A DNA stretch of 50,324 bases from Geitlerinema sp. PCC 9228 (lineage in GTDB: Bacteria > Cyanobacteriota > Cyanobacteriia > Cyanobacteriales > PCC-9228): positions 1 through 50,324 of the forward strand of contig NZ_LNDC01000173.1 of the NCBI RefSeq assembly GCF_001870905.1, in the 5' to 3' direction. The notes beneath the pieces were generated by a model. That model saw nothing but the letters and a program-made list of their open reading frames with translations. It was not told where the DNA came from and made no database searches. The position numbers and the translations under genes were made by a program. Each line of letters begins with the position of its first letter. The stretch's first letter is position 1. Positions 1-8,401 of this stretch are shown one piece after another.

Positions 1-43
1 ACGGAGTCTGCTACGAGACCAAGGCTGGACGAACCGAACGCAA

Positions 44-2728
44 TCAACACGAATGTCGATTTTTGTCCAGTGATTGGGTTAGTCCTTCTGGCAATGGTTT
101 GCGTTTCTCAATTAAGTCAATAGCGCGACGTACGCTTTCCGGTAAAATCACCACCAAACTGCCTTCCGAAGCCTCATCCAGAGCCACTTCGATCGCTCGC
201 GTTTCTTCTAAAATCGACTCGTATTTCGCATCTGGATTTTCTTCGCGAATCCCCTGACAAATCAGGTCGGCAACCTCACCGCGATCGCGACCGCGGGTAT
301 CGTCGTCTTCTTTCACCAAAATCCAATCAAAAATTTGCGCCGACAAATGCCCCAACTCAATAAAATCACCATCGCGGCGATCGCCCGGGGCACCTACCAC
401 ACCAATACGCTGGCCAGACCAGCTTCTGACAAACTCACCCACCGCCTGATAGCTAGCGGGGTTGTGAGCGTAATCCACCAAAGCGTGGAACTTGCCCAAA
501 TCGAACAAATTCATCCGACCCGGGGTTTGACTGGTGGAAGCCCGGAACGTGGTCAAACCGAGGCGCATTTGCTCCCAAGTAACCCCTTGTACGTAGGCTG
601 CCCCACATGCCGCCAATGCATTTTCAATCATAAAACCAGCTTTGCCACCCATGGTAAGCGGAATATTTTCCACCTTTTCAATGCGTAGCAACTGATTTTC
701 CTCTCTAGGGGGAGCAGGAGGTTGCAAAATCGATAAATAACCATTTTCGTAAACCACAGCCGTCCCACCATTGGCCACAGAATTTTGAATAATTTCGCTA
801 TCCAAATGGCGACTAAAAAATATCACTTTCCCCAAAACCTTCTCCGCCATTTTAGCGACCCGAAAATCATCCGCGTTCAAAATGGCATAACCGTTGCGGT
901 GAACTGCCTCTGCCACCACCGCCTTCAAGTCCGCCATTTGTTCGATAGTATTAATATCGCCAATCCCCAAATGGTCGGCACTAACATTGAGGACCACCCC
1001 CACATCGCAGCTTTCAAACGCCAATCCAGAACGCAAAATCCCACCTCTCGCCGTTTCTAAAACCGCTACTTCCACCGTGGGGTCGCGTAGAATCAAATGG
1101 GCACTTTGGGGTCCGGTATTATCCCCCGGTTCCACCAACCAATTCCCAATATAGGTACCATCTGTGGTGGTATAGCCCACCGTTTTCTGGGTTTGTTTCA
1201 TCATGTGAGCGATCAACCGGGTGGTCGTGGTTTTGCCGTTGGTCCCGGTAATGGAGATAATGGGAATTTGGCAAGGCGTTCCCGGTGGAAACATCATATC
1301 CACCACCGCACCACCTACATTGCGGGCCTGGCCGTGGCTGGGACACGCATGCATGCGAAATCCCGGCGCTGCGTTTACTTCAATAACCACCCCATCCACT
1401 TCCCGCAGTGGTTTGCTAATGTCCTGGGTAACCACATCAATACCGGCAATATCCAAACCAATTAGCTTGGCGACCCGTTCAGCTAGCCAGACATTTTCGG
1501 GATGGATTTGGTCGGTACGGTCGATGGCGATGCCGCCGGTACTGAGATTAGCAGTGGCGCGCAAATAGCACACTTGCCCTTCTGGGGGAATGCTGTCGAG
1601 GGTATAGCCTTGTTTTTCTAAAATGCTGGTACTGGTGCGATCGACTTTTAGTTTGGTCAGAACATTATCGTGACCTTCGCCGCGTCGGGGATCGCGGTTG
1701 GTTTCTTCGATGAGTTCGGTGATGGTTGATTGGCCGTCTCCCACCACATGGGCGGGGACTCGTTCCGATACGGCTATGACTTTGCCGTTGACCACCAAAA
1801 TCCGATGGTCGCTGCCGAAGTGAAAGCTTTCCACAAGAATGGAGCGGGTTTTGGAAGCTTCTTTGGCTTGGTCGTAGGCAGCTTCGGCTTCCTCCATATT
1901 GTCGATGTTAATGGTAATGCCGCGTCCGTGGTTGCCATCTAAGGGTTTGATCGCCACGGGAAAACTGCCCACTTCTTCAACGGCATCTTCAAGGTCTTCA
2001 AAGTAGTGAATGACAGTGCCCCGGGGAACCGGAATGCCGGCTTCTGCGAGGATGCGTTTGGTGCCTTCTTTGTCGCAGGCGAGTTCTACACCGAGAATGC
2101 TACTGGTGTCGGTGAGGGTAGCTTGTAGGCGTTTTTGGTAAATGCCATAGCCCAACTGCACCATGGAGCGAGCTTTCAGGGGCATCCAGGGAATGCCTCT
2201 GGCTTCAGCTGCGCGAATAATGGTTTCCGTACTCGGTCCTAGGGCGGCTTCCTGTCGTAGTTCATCTAAATCTTGTAAATCCTGTTTTAGTTCGCTTTGC
2301 GGGTAGCGACCGGTATCGACAATGCTTTGACACATGCGTACGGCTGCCCGCCCGGCGTAGCGACCGGCTTTTTCGTATACGTATTGAAACACAACTTGGT
2401 AAACACCTGGTTCGGAGGTTTCGCGGGTGCGTCCAAATCGAACGGGCATCTGTGCGAGTTGCTGCAGTTCTAGGGCTACGTGTTCGACGATATGCCCCAT
2501 GAGCGTTCCTTCTTTCAGACGTTCTAAAAATCCGCCCCGATACCCGCGGGAACACTTGTGTTCGTCCAAACTAGGCAGCGTTTCTTTGAGGGCTTCGTAG
2601 AAACCGGGAAGGTCGCTAGAGCGTTTGTGCGCCAAATCTTCTAAATCCAGGCGCATCACAATGAGTTTGCCATAGCGAATACTCCAGTAGTTCGGACCGC
2701 GTAAAGTTTGGACTCTTAGAATTCTCAT
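44..2728 (-). CDS. cphA: Cyanophycin synthetase CphA
   Basis: Makes cyanophycin (multi-L-arginyl-poly-L-aspartate), the cytoplasmic nitrogen reserve, by ATP-dependent addition of Asp to the backbone and Arg to the side chains. The 894-residue length is normal for the family. The N-terminal segment opens with MRILRVQTL and RGPNYWSI, as in other cyanobacterial CphA proteins. An ATP-grasp domain follows (roughly residues 220-480, ending in EVNAAPGFRMH). A Mur-ligase-like half follows with the P-loop GTNGKTTTT near residue 495 and a DYAHNP motif in the C-terminal domain. I chose the ATG at 2728 because a GGAG Shine-Dalgarno lies just upstream; an in-frame TTG at 2743 is less likely. It lies 163 bp downstream of cphB on the same strand, the usual cphB-cphA order, so cotranscription is likely. 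Confidence 0.97.
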   Translation of the reverse strand: MRILRVQTLRGPNYWSIRYGKLIVMRLDLEDLAHKRSSDLPGFYEALKETLPSLDEHKCSRGYRGGFLERLKEGTLMGHIVEHVALELQQLAQMPVRFGRTRETSEPGVYQVVFQYVYEKAGRYAGRAAVRMCQSIVDTGRYPQSELKQDLQDLDELRQEAALGPSTETIIRAAEARGIPWMPLKARSMVQLGYGIYQKRLQATLTDTSSILGVELACDKEGTKRILAEAGIPVPRGTVIHYFEDLEDAVEEVGSFPVAIKPLDGNHGRGITINIDNMEEAEAAYDQAKEASKTRSILVESFHFGSDHRILVVNGKVIAVSERVPAHVVGDGQSTITELIEETNRDPRRGEGHDNVLTKLKVDRTSTSILEKQGYTLDSIPPEGQVCYLRATANLSTGGIAIDRTDQIHPENVWLAERVAKLIGLDIAGIDVVTQDISKPLREVDGVVIEVNAAPGFRMHACPSHGQARNVGGAVVDMMFPPGTPCQIPIISITGTNGKTTTTRLIAHMMKQTQKTVGYTTTDGTYIGNWLVEPGDNTGPQSAHLILRDPTVEVAVLETARGGILRSGLAFESCDVGVVLNVSADHLGIGDINTIEQMADLKAVVAEAVHRNGYAILNADDFRVAKMAEKVLGKVIFFSRHLDSEIIQNSVANGGTAVVYENGYLSILQPPAPPREENQLLRIEKVENIPLTMGGKAGFMIENALAACGAAYVQGVTWEQMRLGLTTFRASTSQTPGRMNLFDLGKFHALVDYAHNPASYQAVGEFVRSWSGQRIGVVGAPGDRRDGDFIELGHLSAQIFDWILVKEDDDTRGRDRGEVADLICQGIREENPDAKYESILEETRAIEVALDEASEGSLVVILPESVRRAIDLIEKRKPLPEGLTQSLDKNRHSC

Positions 2729-2891
2729 GGGTGACTCCGGCAATGTAATGCTTGAAGCAAGCGATCGTAAACGAAATTAAGCATTATTCAATTAGTCTGA
2801 GCTGAGAGGGAATGGTAAAACTGTTCGCTGCGAACAATTTCCCCTACTTAGCGCCTGTGGCTCGATTTGGTTCTGGTAGCGGCTGGGGGAT

Positions 2892-3758
2892 TCAATCGCC
2901 GGAGAAAGAGATTTCGCTGGGAACGACGCGCCGTTCTCGCCAGTGGTAGCGATCGCCGTGGGTGAGAATGTGAACGCACAGGTTAGCGAGGCTGAGGGGG
3001 TCGCTGGCGCTAACGCGCGGTTCGTTGGTGTGGGAAAGTTCCAATGCGTCGATAGCGGTTACCGTTCCCCGACCAACCACTTGCAAAACGCCGTCGCCTT
3101 CAAACATGGCACAGGTATCTTCATCGATGCCAATGCCAATGCGATCGCGGTGGCAGGCAATGGCACTGAGCAATCGGGCCATGCGGTTGCGGTTGTGGAA
3201 GTGTTGGTCCACAATCACTTCTGGAATAATTCCCAATCCCGTAGTCATATCCACCAGAGAACGGCAGGGAGATTCCCCAGAACCGCCACCAGCAATCATG
3301 TGATGCCCCATCACGGCTGCCCCAGCACTGGTTCCTGCCAAAATGACTTCTCCCCGATGTACTTTCAAGCGAATCTTTTCCATAATGGGAGTATCGGCCA
3401 AAATCGCACACAGACGTAGCTGGTCGCCGCCGGTAAAAAAAACGCCAGTTGCTTCTTCTAGTTGTTCTTCCCAGATTGGATCGGCAGCGCGATCGCGCTC
3501 GCGAATATCCAAAATTTCGGCCGATTTAGCTCCCATATCTTCAAAGATGGTGCGATATCTTCCCCCGGTTGCTTGGGGTTCCCGGGATGCGGAAGGGAGG
3601 ATGGCTATTTTGGCATCTCTACCACCGGCACGAGTAAAAAATGTCGATAAAATTTCCCGTCCGTGTACTTTATCTTCAGCGCCGCCGATTGCCAGAATGG
3701 TGCGTTTGAGGGAGTTGGGATTGTCGGCAAGCATAGGGTTGGTTTCTAGCTGCATCAT
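2892..3758 (-). CDS. cphB: Cyanophycinase CphB
   Basis: A serine exopeptidase of family S51 that cuts cyanophycin to beta-Asp-Arg dipeptides in the cytoplasm. The diagnostic IGGAEDKVHGREIL lies near the N-terminus. The nucleophile serine is in AGTSAGA, about residue 144, and the FFTGGDQLRL motif precedes it. The length of about 288 residues fits. The reading frame extends 11 codons upstream to a GTG at 3791, but the double ATG at 3758/3755 sits behind a GGAG motif and gives an N-terminus closer to known cyanophycinases. It is upstream of cphA, so synthesis and degradation of the polymer are encoded together. Confidence 0.96.
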   Translation of the reverse strand: MMQLETNPMLADNPNSLKRTILAIGGAEDKVHGREILSTFFTRAGGRDAKIAILPSASREPQATGGRYRTIFEDMGAKSAEILDIRERDRAADPIWEEQLEEATGVFFTGGDQLRLCAILADTPIMEKIRLKVHRGEVILAGTSAGAAVMGHHMIAGGGSGESPCRSLVDMTTGLGIIPEVIVDQHFHNRNRMARLLSAIACHRDRIGIGIDEDTCAMFEGDGVLQVVGRGTVTAIDALELSHTNEPRVSASDPLSLANLCVHILTHGDRYHWRERRVVPSEISFSGD

Positions 3759-4456
3759 TGTACGAACTCCGTAACCGGGGGTTGTTTCCACATAAACAGT
3801 TGGCGAGCGAGCAATGTGTTCTCAAGACCAAGTGGGCTGGACTGAAAAGCCATTTCGCTGGCCAAGTACCAACAGAATGACTATTTTATTATGGGGAGTC
3901 CCCTCTAAATGTTTTCTAGTTTACCGGGAAATGACCGTAGGTTTTGAGGAAAGTTGATGGTTGCCTTCTGCGACGTCATAACCAATTGGCAATCGGGGTA
4001 TGGGAAGATAGAAAAATGGATCCCAAACATGGCAGACGTTGGTTGTCTGTTTCTTAGGTGTATATTAGACCAAAACCCAGCTATGGCAAACATACTCGAC
4101 CAACAGTGGCCAAACCATGCCCCAGCGACCCCCGTCGTCAAGGTTGAAATTCAACTGCCAAAATGCATCCACGGGCAAGTATTGGTTTGTCACTGACCTC
4201 AACGAGAAGTTGGGGCTTGGAGGATTGAGATGAAACCAACGAGCAACCCGACAAAAACGACTTTTGATGCAATGCCTTGAGGGAAACCAGCTCCACCCAC
4301 ATGGGGCGTTTGCCCGCTAGCTAACATACGGGAATGGCAAATCAAGCCCCCGCAAATTTGCTAGTTTCCCAGTTAGCAAAGTACAATCCCTTTCGGCTTT
4401 CTTACTGTTTTCGCTCCCTTTTCATTTAATTGGCGTTCCATTTCAGAAAACTATCC
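3759..4456. other. Intergenic region between cphB and trmD
   Basis: About 700 bp between divergently transcribed cphB and trmD, so it should carry both promoters. Short open frames here show no protein-like composition. A few small palindromes are visible, such as GCAAATTTGC near 4360, but no convincing operator or RNA gene. I call no gene here. Confidence 0.5.
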
Positions 4457-5167
4457 GTGCGTATAGACATAATCACTATATTTCCTGACTTTTTTCAGTC
4501 TCCCTTACAAACCGGACTTCTAGGAAAAGCTTTAAACCGACAAATTGCGCAAGTGAATTTGGTCAATCCTCGCGATTTTACCCACGATAAACACCGGCGG
4601 GTGGATGACGAACCCTATGGCGGTGGGGCGGGTATGGTGATGAAGCCGGAACCGGTCTTTGCGGCTATCGAATCGTTGCCGGTATGTGCGCCGCGCGAAA
4701 TTATTTTGCTGTCTCCTCAAGGGGAAACGGTCAACCAACCTTTGCTGTGGAAACTTGCCAGCAGTTACGAACAGTTGGTGATTGTTTGTGGCAATTATGA
4801 AGGGATTGACGAACGCATTACCCACATTGTCACCCGGGAGGTTTCTTTGGGGGATTTTGTGCTGACCGGCGGCGAAATTCCGGCTTTGGCGATTGTGAAT
4901 GGGGTGGTGCGATTGCTACCAGGTACGGTGGGCAAGAAGGAATCGCTGAAAGCAGAAAGTTTTGAGGGTGGATTGCTCGATTATCCCCAATATACCAGGC
5001 CGGCTGTTTTCCGCGGTTGGGAAGTGCCACCAATTTTGCGTTCCGGCGACCACAAGGCGATCGCGCGTTGGCGGCGACAAAAACAAATCGAACGCACCCG
5101 CCAGCGTCGCCCGGATTTGTGGGAAAAAATAAAACTTTACATCGACCCTAAGGACAACTCGTCTTAA
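4457..5167 (+). CDS. trmD: tRNA (guanine-N1)-methyltransferase TrmD
   Basis: Methylates G37 of tRNAs that have G at position 36, using S-adenosylmethionine, which prevents +1 frameshifting. SPOUT-family knot motifs are clear: GNYEGIDERI, then SLGDFVLTGGE, then the proline-rich segment around LLPGTVGKKESL and YPQYTRP. The GTG at 4457 gives the expected start (V/M-RIDIITIFPDFF). The frame runs nine codons further up to a TTG without family support. The 236-residue length is normal. The usual neighbours rimM and rplS are absent, so it stands alone, as often in cyanobacteria. Confidence 0.96.
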   Translation: MRIDIITIFPDFFQSPLQTGLLGKALNRQIAQVNLVNPRDFTHDKHRRVDDEPYGGGAGMVMKPEPVFAAIESLPVCAPREIILLSPQGETVNQPLLWKLASSYEQLVIVCGNYEGIDERITHIVTREVSLGDFVLTGGEIPALAIVNGVVRLLPGTVGKKESLKAESFEGGLLDYPQYTRPAVFRGWEVPPILRSGDHKAIARWRRQKQIERTRQRRPDLWEKIKLYIDPKDNSS

Positions 5168-5232
5168 ATTACGCTATGAATGAGACAGCTTTGTATTCAG
5201 AAAAATAATCACCTTCAAAGTATGTATTGAAA

Positions 5233-6471
5233 ATGAAACGCAAATTTCCAGTTTGGCTGTCGGTGGCGATCGCTTTGGTATTTTTTGGAGATATTTCGCG
5301 AACCCCAAACCCATCTCCCTCTGGTGCGATTTCCTTAGAAACGCCCGCAGCATCCGCTCGCAGCAGTGGTGGGCGCTCGCGCGGGGGTTCATTCCGACGC
5401 AATTCTTCCCCCTCAACCAGTTCCGGTTCCAGCCCCCAGGGCACTTCTTCTTCCTCGAATTCCTCCCACAGCCCTTCCCAAAGGTCTACTTCCGGATCGA
5501 GCCTACGAGGTGGGTCTTTCCAAGAAAGTTCTCCTACCCCCAATCGCAGCAGTTCGACGTCAGAAAGCGACAGTCGCCAAAATCCTACCAATTCCCAAAC
5601 TTCCCCTCAGCGCACTCCTTCACCAAACCGTTCCACCACGCCCACCTCCCCCCTACCGTCTTCGCCGAGTCAGAACCATTCGCCCACCCAGACCGTTCCC
5701 AACCGCGATCGCGCGATTGACGAAGCCGAAACGCGATCGCAATCGCCGAACACCCACACTTCCAGAACGGGGAGTTGGATCTTTCTTGCTGTAGGAGGTG
5801 GCTTGTTCGCAGTTGTATTTTTGGCGATCGGGCGCGGTTTTCTCGTTTCCCTCACCAGCAATTCTGAAAATACAGATGGGGAAAGCGGTCCATCAGAGTT
5901 AGAAAACGAAGTGGTTACCGTGAGCAAACTGCAAATTGCTTTGCTCGCGATCGCCCGAGACGTGCAGCAATAACTCACAGAAGCCAGCAGCAAAGCCGAC
6001 CTAGAAACCCGAGAAGGACTGGCAAATTTCCTACAACAATCGGCTCTGACCCTGCTACAAGCTTCCGAATACTGGCGCTATGCCCGCAGCGAATCCCAGA
6101 CATTTCCCAACCGCAGCGCAGCAGCAAGATTTTTTGAAGAATTATCCATCGCCGAACGCAGCAACTTTTCCCAAGAAACATTTCGCCACGAAGGGGGTGA
6201 AATTGAAACCAAAGAAGTACAACCCGACGCCGAAGAAGGTCCCAGTGCTTACATTGTGGTAACCTTACTCATCGGCACGGAAGACGACCAACCCTTATTC
6301 GATACAGTTTACTCGCCAGAAGACCTAGAAACTGCCTTGAAAAAGGTAGCCGCCACCACTCCCGAATATTTATTGGTATTTGAACTTCTTTGGTGCCCAC
6401 AAGATGCCAGCGATAGTCTGACTTACGAGGAACTCCTGACCGAATATACCGACATGCTGCAAATTGCTTAA
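5233..6471 (+). pseudogene. DUF1517-type membrane protein gene with an in-frame stop
   Basis: A single continuous frame of about 412 codons interrupted by one TAA at 5971-5973. The upstream part has an N-terminal signal or membrane segment, a long Ser/Pro/Thr-rich low-complexity stretch with GGRSRGGSF, and a second membrane segment (GSWIFLAVGGGLFAVVF). It then starts the conserved domain (VSKLQIALLAIARDVQQ). After the stop the same frame continues the domain without a break: EYWRYARSESQ, AERSNFSQETF, AYIVVTLLIGT and ends with LLTEYTDMLQIA. This layout is that of cyanobacterial DUF1517 proteins of unknown role. Either the gene is recently inactivated, the stop is read through, or it is a base-call error. 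Its last codon overlaps the stop of the convergent nuclease gene. Confidence 0.85.
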
Positions 6472-7967
6472 CCCACTTCTTCGCCTTCTATAGAGGCATT
6501 TTGGTTGGTGGAATACCAGAATCGCCGCAACCAACTGGCGACCACGTAAGTAGCCCGACAATCGTCTTCGTTGTAGCGTACGATCGCATCCAAAGCCTCG
6601 CGATCGCCGAGTTCCAACCACCGGTCGTACCAGCAGATACATTGGGCACCATTGGCTTGATTGGCGCGCCAGTCAAACCCCATCCAACGGGCGATCGCTT
6701 TTAAAGCATAGCTCTCCACCGGTAACACCACCGTTTTCGTCACCCACTTGTGTACGTCTACACAACGCTCCACCAACGGCGACCACCACTGCACCGGCGT
6801 ATGGTAGCGTTTGGCTAATTTTTTAATAATTTGCACTTCGTACTCGCAAAAGTGAAAAATAGGTGCTTGGGGATACCGCCAAGCCAGCTCCAAAAATTGC
6901 TGCCAACAATCTCCCTCCTCAGCTGGCGTTTTGGCAATACAAGCATGGAACGTTTCCGTGTTGGTTTGCGTATTGACCACCAACACCCCGTGCAAAAAAA
7001 TTAAATCCCGTTCCGGTTCTGCCTCCACATCAAAATAAAATTCTACCGGTGCGTGGGGAAAATGGCTGGGATGAAACCCCGGCACCGAAGGCAGGGAAAT
7101 GGGTTGCTGGTGTAAAATCGATTGGGCTTGGCGCACAATGGAAGCCGCCACCTGTGTGGCAGCAGCGGGATTTTTGCCAGCGGTCTCCTCCAGGCAAGGG
7201 GCAATGGTTTCGGGATTGGCGGTTGCCAAACGTTCCAGAGTCGAAATATTGAGGGTTTTTAAATACTGGTAGCGTTTGGGGGTTACCCCCGGAACCAACG
7301 AAAGGTGGCGCGATTGGCTGGCTACAGCGTAGCAACTGCTGTACCAACGACAGGTATCGCAAGGGTAGCGGGCCATAAAAACTTCTGGAACCTGGGATTG
7401 ATTTAAACTAGCAAGACAGGCATCCACCAATTCCCGTACCTGTGGCAACCAGCGGCGAACAGCTACTCGGTAGTAACCGCGATCGCGCAGCAGCAACCAA
7501 GCCTCATCAATCGCCGTCTGTTGAATAGCATCTAAAATAGAGACTTGATACGCTAGAATCGTGCGATATTCCCGTTTGGGACGCCTGCTATACTTAATTT
7601 CTAATGGAACGTAGTACCACTCGCCAAAAATAGAAGGTCCTGGCTGTTTGATTAAGACATCCGGACAACCAGCTAGAGGGCTTGCGGTTGACGCTTGCCA
7701 AAGAATAATGCCACCGTAGATGCGTTCTACCCCTTGACGCATCAAGGCAACAGTTGCATCTGCTCCTGCCCACCAATCACCGTCGGGATATACTGGTCGT
7801 ACGGCGGACATAGCACGTACGTGTTCTTGACGATGTTTCTGGGAGGCTTTTTGCAGCCTGCGTACCCACTCATTTTCTGAGTCCAGGCTATTGCGATCGC
7901 CGTACAAATTTAAAAACGAACGGCGAGAGCAGCGTTGGTAATCAACTAGAAGGTCGTCAGTGAGCAT
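6468..7967 (-). CDS. RecB-like Fe-S nuclease fused to RNase H-like domain (TM0106 type)
   Basis: A 499-residue protein with two nuclease modules. The N-terminal half has a PD-(D/E)XK core: Asp103, Glu123-x-Lys125 and Gln141. It also has a cysteine set typical of a 4Fe-4S cluster in Cas4/AddB-like nucleases, with Cys13 near the N-terminus and Cys203-x2-Cys206-x5-Cys212. A short helix-hairpin-helix-like stretch (VPGVTPKRYQYLK) follows. The C-terminal half resembles the YprB/RNase H-like 3'-5' exonuclease fold, with FYFDVEAE (Asp313, Glu315) and YNEDDC (Asp468/469). The ATG at 7967 begins MLTDDLLVDYQRC, the usual family start; 30 further codons upstream look non-conserved. Substrate and pathway are unknown. 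There are no cas genes nearby, so I do not call it Cas4. Confidence 0.85.
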   Translation of the reverse strand: MLTDDLLVDYQRCSRRSFLNLYGDRNSLDSENEWVRRLQKASQKHRQEHVRAMSAVRPVYPDGDWWAGADATVALMRQGVERIYGGIILWQASTASPLAGCPDVLIKQPGPSIFGEWYYVPLEIKYSRRPKREYRTILAYQVSILDAIQQTAIDEAWLLLRDRGYYRVAVRRWLPQVRELVDACLASLNQSQVPEVFMARYPCDTCRWYSSCYAVASQSRHLSLVPGVTPKRYQYLKTLNISTLERLATANPETIAPCLEETAGKNPAAATQVAASIVRQAQSILHQQPISLPSVPGFHPSHFPHAPVEFYFDVEAEPERDLIFLHGVLVVNTQTNTETFHACIAKTPAEEGDCWQQFLELAWRYPQAPIFHFCEYEVQIIKKLAKRYHTPVQWWSPLVERCVDVHKWVTKTVVLPVESYALKAIARWMGFDWRANQANGAQCICWYDRWLELGDREALDAIVRYNEDDCRATYVVASWLRRFWYSTNQNASIEGEEVG

Positions 7968-8401
7968 TGGCCATCCCGACCGGGGATTATATCTGAAGTT
8001 TCCATTTTCCAGCAGTATGCTATTTAGTATCGTGACGCACTCCCGACGCCGATGCAAGTCAACTACCTGACGCCGACCCGAACGGATAGGGTGCGAGCTG
8101 GAAAAAGTCCGAAAGTTGACCAGGCTGAGTCTTTAACAGATGCCGCCATCAAGCTGAATAGCTAGGATATAGCTCTCGGTGAAGAAGTTCGTTTTTGCAA
8201 AAGCAGCAATCTTTTTTTGGGATGGGATAGGGGGGTGGTTTGGTTCTATGGTTTTCCCAAAAAGAAACAAACCAGCTATACAGAATTGTTGCCGATGGCT
8301 GCACATCCTTAATTGCTCCCTGCTACGCTATGTGAAGAACTGCTCGTATTTACCAGAAATCTAGCAAAGATTACTAATTTTAATTGCACTTGGATCGAGA
8401 T
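7968..8401. other. Intergenic region upstream of hybrid kinase
   Basis: About 430 bp between the start regions of two divergent genes, so both promoters should lie here. A 36-codon plus-strand frame from an ATG at 8052 to a TAG at 8163 reads like a protein tail, with LTPTRTDRVRAGKSPKVDQ and TDAAIKLNS. I cannot assign it, and it may be a remnant. A 61-codon frame at 8179-8364 has no protein-like character. No RNA gene is recognised. Confidence 0.4.

Noticed and set aside
6468-7967. Cas4-type CRISPR adaptation nuclease
   Set aside because: The Fe-S and nuclease residues look similar, but there are no cas genes or repeat arrays in the window and the C-terminal RNase H-like fusion is not a Cas4 feature.
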